64,000 bases of DNA from Triglochin maritima (taxonomy: Eukaryota > Streptophyta > Magnoliopsida > Alismatales > Juncaginaceae), in NCBI GenBank assembly GCA_963682175.1, contig OY821793.1, positions 26,061,493-26,125,492 on the forward strand, given 5' to 3'. The stretch's first letter is position 1. Every line of letters begins with the position of its first letter. The notes under the pieces are model-generated. The model was not told the DNA's origin, did no database searches, and was given only the letters and a program-made list of their open reading frames with translations. This document shows, piece by piece, positions 43,335 through 56,479 of this stretch. A program made the translations under genes and the position numbers.

Positions 43335-46300
43335 GTGGTTGGGCCGCCTAAAGACCACTTAGAAACTAGGTGTGGGGCTGGCCACATGCCACGCGTGGAG
43401 CTGGCCAAAGGCCACTCCGTCGCCACCCTGCAGGCCAACACCAAATCGGCTGCGCCTCGAGCATCCGATCTCCAAATCGAGCGTTCTAACTTGCATTTCG
43501 TAGACAATTCATCCCTCTATCTGCCCCTAAAATTTCAGAATAAACGCCCAAGTATTCGGGGTCGCGCCTCCTCCAAGAAGACGTAGCTCCCTACCAGCCA
43601 CGCCCCCACATCATCAGCATTCTTCATCTCATCGCGCCTCGCCCTACATACATCTAAATCGGCATTCTAAGAGGAGTTACCCATCCACTCCTCCTCACTA
43701 TGTGCTCGGGTGCCCAAATATAGACTAAGGCTCACCTAAGGTCCACTCAGGCCATTGCTTGCGACAAACGATGCGGCAGCTTCCACTTTGCCCGCGGGCA
43801 ACACCCATGGACTTCCAAACGCGTTTTGGAAGCGAATGGGGTAGGCAACAACCGTGGGAACCCAAGCATGGGCACGAGCAACGTCCCAAATAACTTTCCC
43901 CACGAGAAACCCCCATTCCCTTCCGGACGCGTTCGGAAGTGCACGGGAAGGCAACAACCTTGGGCAACCGAGCACGTAGAAGAGCAACGTCCACAGGCAC
44001 CTTGGTCTTTGCCCACGAGCAAGCTCCATTTCACCTACAAGTGCGCTTTCACTTCCAAACGTGTTTTGGAAGCGAATGCCGCAGGCCACTGCCGCGAGCA
44101 CACACTAGGCCCTAGCGTGGCGCTGACATGCCAACTATGACAACACTAGGCTAGTGCCCATCGCCCGACCGCCAAATCACTCCGAGATGGGTGCGCCTCG
44201 TAGATAACGTGGATGGATATGTGGGGTCCTAAGTTCCATAAACCGTGTTTGGGCCGCCTAAAGACCACTTAGAAACTAGGTGTGGGGCTTGCCACATGCC
44301 AGGCGTGGAGCTGGCCAAAGGCCACTCCGTCGCCACCCGGCAGGCCAACACCAAATCGGCTCTGCCTCGAGTATCCGACCTCCAAATCGAGCGTTCTAAC
44401 TTGCATTACGTAGAAATTCATCCCTCTATCTGCCCCTAAAATTTCAAAGCAAACGCCCAAGTATTCGGGGTCGCGCCTCCTCCAAGAAGACGTAGCTCCC
44501 TACCAGCCACGCCCCCACATCATCAGCATTCTTCATCTCATCGCGCCTCGCCCTACATACATCTAAATCGGGCATTCTAAGAGGAGTTACCCAACCACTC
44601 CTCCTCACTATGTGCTCGGGTGCCCAAATATAGACTAAGGCTCACCTAAGGTCCACTCAGGCCATTGCTTGGGACAAACGATGCGGCAGCTTCCACTTTG
44701 CCCGCGGGCAACACCCATGGACATCCAAACACGTTTTGGAAGCGAATTGGGTAGGCAACAACCGTGGGAACCCAAGAATGGGCACGAGCAACGTCCCAAA
44801 GAACTTTCACCACGAGAAACCCCCATTCCCTTCCGGACGCGTTCGGAAGTGCACGGGAAGGCAACAACCTTGGGCAACCGAGCACGTCGAAGAGCAACGT
44901 CCACAGGCACATTGGTCTTTGCCCACGAGCAAGCTCCATTTCACCTACAAGTGCGCTTTCACTTCCAAACGTGTTTAGGAAGCGAATGCCGCAGGCCACT
45001 GCCGCGAGCACACACTAGGCCCTAGCGTGGCGCTGACATGCCAACTATGACAACACTAGGCTAGTGTCCATCGCCCGACCGCCAAATCACTCCGAGATGG
45101 GTGCGCCTCGTAGATAACGCGGATGGATATGTGGGGTCCTAAGTTCCATAAACCGTGGTTGGGCCGCCTAAAGACCACTTAGAAACTAGGTGTGGGGCTG
45201 GCCACATGCCACGCGTGGAGCTGGCCAAAGGCCACTCCGTCGCCACCCTGCAGGCCAACACCAAATCGGCTGCGCCTCGAGCATCCGACCTCCAAATCGA
45301 GCGTTCTAACTTGCATTTCGTAGACAATTCATCCCTCTATCTGCCCCTAAAATTTCAGAATAAACGCCCAAGTATTCGGGGTCGCGCCTCCTCCAAGAAG
45401 ACGTAGCTCCCTACCAGCCACGCCCCCACATCATCAGCATTCTTCATCTCATCGCGCCTCGCCCTACATACATCTAAATCGGCATTCTAAGAGGAGTTAC
45501 CCATCCACTCCTCCTCACTATGTGCTCGGGTGCCCAAATATAGACTAAGGCTCACCTAAGGTCCACTCAGGCCATTGCTTGCGACAAACGATGCGGCAGC
45601 TTCCACTTTGCCCGCGGGCAACACCCATGGACTTCCAAACGCGTTTTGGAAGCGAATGGGGTAGGCAACAACCGTGGGAACCCAAGCATGGGCACGAGCA
45701 ACGTCCCAAATAACTTTCCCCACGAGAAACCCCCATTCCCTTCCGGACGCGTTCGGAAGTGCACGGGAAGGCAACAACCTTGGGCAACCGAGCACGTAGA
45801 AGAGCAACGTCCACAGGCACCTTGGTCTTTGCCCACGAGCAAGCTCCATTTCACCTACAAGTGCGCTTTCACTTCCAAACGTGTTTTGGAAGCGAATGCC
45901 GCAGGCCACTGCCGTGAGCACACACTAGGCCCTAGCGTGGCGCTGACATGCCAACTATGACAACACTAGGCTAGTGCCCATCGCCCGACCGCCAAATCAC
46001 TCCGAGATGGGTGCGCCTCGTAGATAACGTGGATGGATATGTTGGGTCCTAAGTTCCATAAACCGTGGTTGGGCCGCCTAAAGACCACTTAGAAACTAGG
46101 TGTGGGGCTTGCCACATGCCATGCGTGGAGCTGGCCAAAGGCCACTCCGTCGCCACCCGGCAGGCCAACACCAAATCGGCTCTGCCTCGAGTATCCGACC
46201 TCCAAATCGAGCGTTCTAACTTGCATTACGTAGAAATTCATCCCTCTATCTGCCCCTAAAATTTCAAAGCAAACGCCCAAGTATTCGGGGTCGCGCCTCC

Positions 46301-48794
46301 TCCAAGAAGACGTAGCTCCCTACCAGCCACGCCCCCACATCATCAGCATTCTTCATCTCATCGCGCCTCGCCCTACATACATCTAAATCGGGCATTCTAA
46401 GAGGAGTTACCCAACCACTCCTCCTCACTATGTGCTCGGGTGCCCAAATATAGACTAAGGCTCACCTAAGGTCCACTCAGGCCATTGCTTGGGACAAACG
46501 ATGCGGCAGCTTCCACTTTGCCCGCGGGCAACACCCATGGACATCCAAACACGTTTTGGAAGCGAATTGGGTAGGCAACAACCGTGGGAACCCAAGAATG
46601 GGCACGAGCAACGTCCCAAAGAACTTTCACCACGAGAAACCCCCATTCCCTTCCGGACGCGTTCGGAAGTGCACGGGAAGGCAACAACCTTGGGCAACCG
46701 AGCACGTCGAAGAGCAACGTCCACAGGCACATTGGTCTTTGCCCACGAGCAAGCTCCATTTCACCTACAAGTGCGCTTTCACTTCCAAACGTGTTTAGGA
46801 AGCGAATGCCGCAGGCCACTGCCGCGAGCACACACTAGGCCCTAGCGTGGCGCTGACATGCCAACTATGACAACACTAGGCTAGTGTCCATCGCCCGACC
46901 GCCAAATCACTCCGAGATGGGTGCGCCTCGTAGATAACGCGGATGGATATGTGGGGTCCTAAGTTCCATAAACCGTGGTTGGGCCGCCTAAAGACCACTT
47001 AGAAACTAGGTGTGGGGCTGGCCACATGCCACGCGTGGAGCTGGCCAAAGGCCACTCCGTCGCCACCCTGCAGGCCAACACCAAATCGGCTGCGCCTCGA
47101 GCATCCGACCTCCAAATCGAGCGTTCTAACTTGCATTTCGTAGACAATTCATCCCTCTATCTGCCCCTAAAATTTCAGAATAAACGCCCAAGTATTCGGG
47201 GTCGCGCCTCCTCCAAGAAGACGTAGCTCCCTACCAGCCACGCCCCCACATCATCAGCATTCTTCATCTCATCGCGCCTCGCCCTACATACATCTAAATC
47301 GGCATTCTAAGAGGAGTTACCCATCCACTCCTCCTCACTATGTGCTCGGGTGCCCAAATATAGACTAAGGCTCACCTAAGGTCCACTCAGGCCATTGCTT
47401 GCGACAAACGATGCGGCAGCTTCCACTTTGCCCGCGGGCAACACCCATGGACTTCCAAACGCGTTTTGGAAGCGAATGGGGTAGGCAACAACCGTGGGAA
47501 CCCAAGCATGGGCACGAGCAACGTCCCAAATAACTTTCCCCACGAGAAACCCCCATTCCCTTCCGGACGCGTTCGGAAGTGCACGGGAAGGCAACAACCT
47601 TGGGCAACCGAGCACGTAGAAGAGCAACGTCCACAGGCACCTTGGTCTTTGCCCACGAGCAAGCTCCATTTCACCTACAAGTGCGCTTTCACTTCCAAAC
47701 GTGTTTTGGAAGCGAATGCCGCAGGCCACTGCCGTGAGCACACACTAGGCCCTAGCGTGGCGCTGACATGCCAACTATGACAACACTAGGCTAGTGCCCA
47801 TCGCCCGACCGCCAAATCACTCCGAGATGGGTGCGCCTCGTAGATAACGTGGATGGATATGTTGGGTCCTAAGTTCCATAAACCGTGGTTGGGCCGCCTA
47901 AAGACCACTTAGAAACTAGGTGTGGGGCTTGCCACATGCCATGCGTGGAGCTGGCCAAAGGCCACTCCGTCGCCACCCGGCAGGCCAACACCAAATCGGC
48001 TCTGCCTCGAGCATCCGACCTCCAAATCGAGCGTTCTAACTTGCATTACGTAGAAATTCATCCCTCTATCTGCCCCTAAAATTTCAAAGCAAACGCCCAA
48101 GTATTCGGGGTCGCGCCTCCTCCAAGAAGACGTAGCTCCCTACCAGCCACGCCCCCACATCATCAGCATTCTTCATCTCATCGCGCCTCGCCCTACATAC
48201 ATCTAAATCGGGCATTCTAAGAGGAGTTGCCCAACCACTCCTCCTCACTATGTGCTCGGGTGCCCAAATATAGACTAAGGCTCACCTAAGGTCCACTCAG
48301 GCCATTGCTTGGGACAAACGATGCGGCAGCTTCCACTTTGCCCGCGGGCAACACCCATGGACATCCAAACACGTTTTGGAAGCGAATTGGGTAGGCAACA
48401 ACCGTGGGAACCCAAGAATGGGCACGAGCAACGTCCCAAAGAACTTTCACCATGAGAAACCCCCATTCCCTTCCGGACGCGTTCGGAAGTGCACGGGAAG
48501 GCAACAACCTTGGGCAACCGAGCACGTCGAAGAGCAACGTCCACAGGCACATTGGTCTTTGCCCACGAGCAAGCTCCATTTCACCTACAAGTGCGCTTTC
48601 ACTTCCAAACGTGTTTAGGAAGCGAATGCCGCAGGCCACTGCCGCGAGCACACACTAGGCCCTAGCGTGGCGCTGACATGCCAACTATGACAACACTAGG
48701 CTAGTGTCCATCGCCCGACCGCCAAATCACTCCGAGATGGGTGCGCCTCGTAGATAACGCGGATGGATATGTGGGGTCCTAAGTTCCATAAACC
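43335..48794. repeat. Three 1820-bp dimeric higher-order repeats
   Basis: Units begin at 43335, 45155 and 46975, each 1820 bp, so every monomer here is 910 bp. The first monomer of each has CATTTCGTAG, CAGAATAAACG, AAATCGGCATTC (one G lost) and CAAATAACTTTCC. The second has CACCCGGCAGG, TAGAAATTCATCC, GAATTGGGTAGG and GTTTAGGAAG. Corresponding monomers differ by only a few bases; units 2 and 3 share extra changes (GTTGGGTCC, GCCATGCGTGG), so they are the most recent pair. Confidence 0.88.
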
Positions 48795-51700
48795 GTGGTT
48801 GGGCCGCCTAAAGACCACTTAGAAACTAGGTGTGGGGCTGGCCACATGCCACGCGTGGAGCTGGCCAAAGGCCACTCCGTCGCCACCCTGCAGGCCAACA
48901 CCAAATCGGCTGCGCCTCGAGCATCCGACCTCCAAATCGAGCGTTCTAACTTGCATTACGTAGACAATTCATCCCTCTATCTGCCCCTAAAAATTCAGAA
49001 CAAACGCCCAAGTATTCGGGGTCGCGCCTCCTCCAAGAAGATGTAGCTCCCTACCAGCCACGCCCCCACATCATCAGCATTCTTCATCTCATCGCGCCTC
49101 GCCCTACATACATCTAAATCGGGCATTCTAAGAGGAGTTACCCAACCACTCCTCCTCACTATGTGCTCGGGTGCCCAAATATAGACTAAGGCTCACCTAA
49201 GGTCCACTCAGGCCATTGCTTGCGACAAACGATGCGGCAGCTTCCACTTTGCCCGCGGGCAACACCCATGGACATCCAAACACGTTTTGGAAGCGAATGG
49301 GGTAGGCAACAACCGTGGGAACCCAAGAATGGTCACGAGCAACGTCCCAAAGAACTTTCACCACGAGAAACCCCCATTCCCTTCCGGACGCGTTCGGAAG
49401 TGCACGGGAAGGCAACAACCTTGGGCAACCGAGCACGTCGAAGAGCAACGTCCACAGGCACCTTGGTCTTTGCCCACGAGCAAGCTCCATTTCACCTACA
49501 AGTGCGCTTTCACTTCCAAACGTGTTTTGGAAGCGAATGCCGCAGGCCACTGCCGCGAGCACACACTAGGCCCTAGCGTGGCGCTGACATGCCAACTATG
49601 ACAACACTAGGCTAGTGTCCATCGCCCGACCGCCAAATCACTCCGAGATGGGTGCACCTCGTAGATAACGCGGATGGATATGTGGGGTCCTAAGTTCCAT
49701 AAACCGTGGTTGGGCCGCCTAAAGACCACTTAGAAACTAGGTGTGGGGCTGGCCACATGCCACGCGTGGAGCTGGCCAAAGGCCACTCCGTCGCCACCCT
49801 GCAGGCCAACACCAAATCGGCTGCGCCTCGAGCATCCGACCTCCAAATCGAGCGTTCTAACTTGCATTTCGTAGAAAATTCATCCCTCTATCTGCCCCTA
49901 AAATTTCAGAGCAAACGCCCAAGTATTCGGGGTCGCGCCTCCTCCAAGAAGACGTAGCTCCCTACCAGCCACGCCCCCACATCATCAGCATTCTTCATCT
50001 CATCGCGCCTCGCCCTACATACATCTAAATCGGGCATTCTAAGAGGAGTTAACCATCCACTCCTCCTCACTATGTGCTCGGGTGCCCAAATATAGACTAA
50101 GGCTCACCTAAGGTCCACTCAGGCCATTGCTTGCGACAAACGATGCGGCAGCTTCCACTTTGCCCGCGGGCAACACCCATGGACTTCCAAACGCGTTTTG
50201 GAAGCGAATGGGGTAGGCAACAACCGTGGGAACCCAAGCATGGGCACGAGCAACGTCCCAAATAACTTTCCCCACGAGAAACCCCCATTCCCTTCCGGAC
50301 GCGTTCGGAAGTGCACGGGAAGGCAACAACCTTGGGCAACCGAGCACGTAGAAGAGCAACGTCCACAGGCACCTTGGTCTTTGCCCACGAGCAAGCTCCA
50401 TTTCACCTACAAGTGCGCTTTCACTTCGAAACGTGTTTTGGAAGCGAATGCCGCAGGCTACTGCCGCGAGCACACACTACGCCCTAGCGTGGCGCTGAAA
50501 TGCCAACTATGACAACACTAGGCTAGTGTCCATCGCCCGACCGCCAAATCACTCCGAGATGGGTGCGCCTCGTAGATAATGTGGATGGATATGTGGGGTC
50601 CTAAGTTCCATAAACCGTGGTTGGGACGCCTAAAGACCACTTAGAAACTAGGTGTGGGGCTTGCCACATGCCACGCGTGGAGCTGGCCAAAGGCCACTCC
50701 GTCGCCACCCTGCAGGCCAACACCAAATCGGCTGCGCCTCGAGCATCCGACCTCCAAATCGAGCGTTCTAACTTGCATTACGTAGCCAATTCAACCCTCT
50801 ATCTGTCCCTAAAATTTCAGAGCAAACGCCCAAGTATTCGGGGTCGCGCCTCCTCCAAGAAGACGTAGCTCCCTACCAGCCACGCCCCCAGTTCATCAGC
50901 ATTCTTCATCTCATCGCACCTCGCCCTACATACATCTAAATCGGGCATTATAAGAGGAGTTACCCATCCACTCCTCCTCACTATGTGTTCGGGTGCCCAA
51001 ATATAGACTAAGGCTCACCTAAGGTCCACTCAGGCCATTGCTTGGGACAAACGATGCGGCAGCTTCCACTTTGCCCGCGGGCAACACCCATGGACATCCA
51101 AACGCGTTTTGGAAGCGAATGGGCTAGGCAACAACCGTGGGAACCCAAGCATGGGCACGAGCAACGTCCCAAATAACTTTCCCCACGAGAAACCCCCATT
51201 CCCTTCCGGACGCGTTCGGAAGTGCACGGGAAGGCAACAACCTTGGGCAACCGAGCACGTAGAAGAGCAACGTCCACAGGCACCTTGGTCTTTGCCCACG
51301 AGCAAGCTCCATTTCACCTACAAGTGCGCTTTCACTTCCAAACGTGTTTTGGAAGCGAATGCCGCAGGCCACTGCCGCGAGCACACACTAGGCCCTAGCG
51401 TGGCGCTGACATGCCAACTATGACAACACTAGGCTAGTGTCCATCGCCCGACCGCCAAATCACTCCGAGATGGGTGCGCCTCGTAGATAACGTGGATGGA
51501 TATGTGGGGTCCTAAGTTCCATAAACCGTGGTTGGGACGCCTAAAGACCACTTAGAAACTAGGTGTGGGGCTTGCCACATGCCACGCGTGGAGCTGGCCA
51601 AAGGCCACTCCGTCGCCACCCTGCAGGCCAACACCAAATCGGCTGCGCCTCGAGTATCCGACCTCTAAATCAAGCGTTCTAACTTGCATTACGTAGAAAA

Positions 51701-52438
51701 TTCATCCCTCTATCGGCCCCTAAAATTTCAGAGCAAACGCCCAAGTATTCGGGGTCGCGCCTCCTCCAAGAAGACGTAGCTCCCTACCAGCCACGCCCCC
51801 ACATCATCAGCATTCTTCATCTCATCGCGCCTCGCCCTTCATACATCTAAATCGGGCATTCTAAGAGGAGTTACCCATCCACTCCTCCTCACTATGTGCT
51901 CGGGTGCCCAAATATAGACTAAGGCTCACCTAAGGTCCACTCAGGCCATTGCTTGGGACAAACGATGCGGCAGCTTCCACTTTGCCCGCGGGCAACACCC
52001 ATGGACTTCCAAACGCGTTTTGGAAGAGAATGGGGTAGGCAACAACTGTGGGAACCCAAGCATGGGCACGAGAAACGTCCCAAAGAACTTTCCCCACGAG
52101 AAACCCCCACTCCCTTCCGGACGCGTTCGGAAGTGCACGGGAAGGCAACAACCTTGGGCAATCGAGCACATCGAAGAGCAACGTCCACAAGCACCTTGGT
52201 CTTTGCCCACGAGCAACCTCCATTTCACCAACAAGTGCGCTTTCACTTCCAAACGTGTTTTGGAAGCGAATGCCGCAGGCCACTGCCGCGAGCACACACT
52301 AGGCCCTAGCGTGGCGCTGACATGCCAACTATGACAACACTAGGCTAGTGTCCATCGCCCGACCGCCAAATCACTCCGTGATGGGTGCGCCTCGTAGATA
52401 ACGCGGATGGATATGTGGGGTCCCAAGTTCCATAAACC

Positions 52439-55171
52439 GTGGTTGGGCCGCCTAAAGACCACTTAGAAACTAGGTGTGGGGCTGGCCACATGCCACGCGT
52501 GGAGCTGGCCAAAGGCCACTCCGTCGTCACCCTGCAGGCCAACACCAAATCGGCTGCGCCTCGAGCATCCGACCTCCAAATCGAGCGTTCTAACTTGCAT
52601 TACGTAGAAACTTCATCCCTCTATCTGCCCCTAAAATTTCAGAACAAACGCCCAAGTATTCGGGGTCGCGCCTCCTCCAAGAAGACGTAGCTCCCTACCA
52701 GCCACGCCCCCACATCATCAACATTCTTCATCTCATCGCGCCTCGCCCTACATACATCTAAATCGGGCATTCTAAGAGGAGTTACCCATCCACTCCTCCT
52801 CACTATGTGCTCGGGTGCCCAAATATAGACTAAGGCTCACCTAAGGTCCACTCAGGCCATTGCTTGGGACAAACGATGCGGCAGCTTCCACTTTGCCCGC
52901 GGGCAACACCCATGGACTTCCAAACGCGTTTTGGAAGCGAATGGGGTAGGCAACAACCGTGGGAACCCAAGCATGGGCACGAGCAACGTCCCAAAGAACT
53001 TTCACCACGAGAAACCCACATTCCCTTCCGGACGCGTTCGGAAGTGCACGGGAAGGCAACAACCTTGGGCAACCGAGCACGTCGAAGAGCAACGTCCACA
53101 GGCACCTTGGTCTTTGCTCACGAGCAACCTCAATTTCACCTACAAGTGCGCTTTCACTTCCAAACGTGTTTTGGAAGCGAATGCCGAAGGCCACTGCCGC
53201 GAGCACACACTACGCCCTAGCGTGGCGCTGACATGCCAACTATGACAACACTAGGCTAGTGTCCATCGCCCGACCGCCAAATCACTCCGAGATGGGTGCG
53301 CCTCGTAGATAACGCGGATGGATATGTGGGGTCCTAAGTTCCATAAACCGTGGTTGGGCCGCCTAAAGACCACTTAGAAACTAGGTGTGGGGCTTGCCAC
53401 ATGCCACGCGTGGAGCTGGCCAAAGGCCACTCCGTCGCCACCCTGCAGGCCAACACCAAATCGGCTGCGCCTCGAGCATCCGACCTCCAAATTGAGCGTT
53501 CTAACTTGCATTACGTAGACAATTCATCCCTCTATCTGCCCCTAAAATTTCAGAGAAAATACCCAATCATTCGGGGTCGCGCCTCCTCCAAGAAGACGTA
53601 GCTCCCTACCAGCCACGCCCCCACATCATCAGCATTCTTCATCTCATCGCGCCTCGCCCTACATACATCTAAATCGGGCATTCTAAGAGGAGTTACCCAT
53701 CCACTCCTCCTCACTATGTGCTCGGGTGCCCAAATATAGACTAAGGCTCACCTAAGGTCCACTCAGGCCATTGCTTGGGACAAACGATGCGGCAGCTTCC
53801 ACTTTGCCCGCGGGCAAGACCCATGGACTTCCAAACGCGTTTTGGAAGCGAATGGGGTAGGCAACAACCGTGGGAACCCAAGCATGGGCACGAGCAACGT
53901 CCCAAAGAACTTTCACCATGAGAAACCCCCATTCCCTTCCGGACGCGTTCGGAAGTGCACGGGAAGGCAACAACCTTAGGCAACCGAGCACATCGAAGAG
54001 CAACGTCCACAGGCACCTTGGTCTTTGCTCACGAGCAACCTCCATTTCACCTACAAGTGCGCTTTCACTTCCAAACGTGTTTTGGAAGCGAATGCCGAAG
54101 GCCACTGCCGCGAGCACACACTAGGCCCTAGCGTGGCGCTGACATGCCAACTATGACAACACTAGGCTAGTGTCCATCGCCCGACCGCCAAATCACTCCG
54201 TGATGGGTGCGCCTCGTAGATAACGCGGATGGATATGTGGGGTCCCAAGTTCCATAAACCGTGGTTGGGCCGCCTAAAGACCACTTAGAAACTAGGTGTG
54301 GGGCTGGCCACATGCCACGCGTGGAGCTGGCCAAAGGCCACTCCGTCGTCACCCTGCAGGCCAACACCAAATCGGCTGCGCCTCGAGCATCCGACCTCCA
54401 AATCGAGCGTTCTAACTTGCATTACGTAGAAACTTCATCCCTCTATCTGCCCCTAAAATTTCAGAACAAACGCCCAAGTATTCGGGGTCGCGCCTCCTCC
54501 AAGAAGACGTAGCTCCCTACCAGCCACGCCCCCACATCATCAACATTCTTCATCTCATCGCGCCTCGCCCTACATACATCTAAATCGGGCATTCTAAGAG
54601 GAGTTACCCATCCACTCCTCCTCACTATGTGCTCGGGTGCCCAAATATAGACTAAGGCTCACCTAAGGTCCACTCAGGCCATTGCTTGGGACAAACGATG
54701 CGGCAGCTTCCACTTTGCCCGCGGGCAAGACCCATGGACTTCCAAACGCGTTTTGGAAGCGAATGGGGTAGGCAACAACCGTGGGAACCCAAGCATGGGC
54801 ACGAGCAACGTCCCAAAGAACTTTCCCCACGAGAAACCCCCATTCCCTTCCGGACGCGTTGGGAAGTGCACGGGAAGGCAACAACCTTGGGCAACCGAGC
54901 ACGTCGAAGAGCAACTACCACAGGCACCTTGTTCTTTGCCCACGAGCAACCTCCATTTCACCTACAAGTGCGCTTTCACTTCCAAACGTGTTTTGGAAGC
55001 GAATGCCGCAGGCCACTGCCGCGAGCACACACTAGGCCCTAGCGTGGCGCTGACATGCCAACTATGACAACACTAAGCTAGTGTCCATCGCCCGACCGCC
55101 AAATCACTCCGAGATGGGTGCGCCTCGTAGATAACACGGATGGATATGTGGGGTCCTAAGTTCCATAAACC
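52439..55171. repeat. Type F monomers in alternate positions
   Basis: Monomers at 52439 and 54261 share CCGTGATGGG just upstream, GGGTCCCAAG, CCGTCGTCACC, TAGAAACTTCATCC and CAACATTCTTC; the monomer at 53350 lacks them. Spacing is 1822 bp, another dimer period. The same marker set occurs at 11265 in block 1. Confidence 0.75.
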
Positions 55172-56479
55172 GTGGTTGGGCCGCCTAAAGACCACTTAGA
55201 AACTAGGTGTGGGGCTGGCCACATGCCACGCGTGGAGCTGGCCAAAGGCCACTCCGTCGCCACCCTGCAGGCCAACACCAAATCGGCTGTACCTCGAGCA
55301 TCCGACCTCCCAATCGAGCGTTCTAACTTGCATTACGTAGACAATTCATCCCTCTATCTGCCCCTAAATTTTCACACCAAACTCCCAAGTATTCGGGGTC
55401 GCGCCTCCTCCAATAAGACGTAGCTCCCTACCAGCCACGCCCCCACATCATCAGCATTCTTCATCTCATCGCGCCTCCCCTACATACATCTAAATCGGGC
55501 ATTCTAAGAGGAGTTACCCATCCACTCCTCCTCACTATGTGCTCGGGTGCCCAAATATAGACTAAGGCTCACCTAAGGTCCACTCAGGCCATTGCTTGGG
55601 ACAAACGATGCGGCAGCTTCCACTTTGCCCGCGGGCAACACCCATGGACTTCCAAACGCGTTTTGGAAGCGAATAGGATAGGCAACAACCGTGGGAACCC
55701 AAGCATGGGCACGAGCAACGTCCCAAAGAACTTTCCCCACGAGAAACCCCCATTACCTTCCGGACGCGTTGGGAAGTGCACGGGAAGGCAACAACCTTGG
55801 GCAACCGAGCACGTCGAAGAGCAACTACCACAGGCACCTTGGTCTTTGCCCACGAGCAACCTCCATTTCACCTACAAGTGCGCTTTCACTTCCAAACGTG
55901 TTTTGGAAGCGAATGCCGCAGGCCACTGCCGCGAGCACACACTAGGCCCTAGCGTGGCGCTGGCATGCCAACTATGACAACACTAAGCTAGTGTCCATCG
56001 CCCGACCGCCAAATCACTCCGAGATGGGTGCGCCTCGTAGATAACGCGGATGGATATGTGGGGTCCTAAGTTCCATAAACCGTGGTTGGGCCGCCTAAAG
56101 ACCACTTAGAAACTAGGTGTGGGGCTGGCCACATGCCACGCGTGGAGCTGGCCAAAGGCCACTCTGTCGCCACCCTGCAGGCCAACACCAAATCGGCTGC
56201 GCCTCGATCATCCGACCACCAAATCGAGCGTTCTAACTTGCATTACGTTGCCAATTCATCCCTCTATCTGGCCGTAAAATATCAGAGCAAACGCCCAAGT
56301 ATTCGGGGTCGCGCCTCCTCCAATAAGACGTAGCTCCCTACCAGCCACGCCCCCACATCATCAGCATTCTTCATCTCATCGCACCTCGCCCTACATACAT
56401 CTAAATCGGGCATTGTAAGAGGAGTTACCCATCCACTCCTCCTCACTATGTGATCGGGTGCCCAAATATAGACTAAGGC

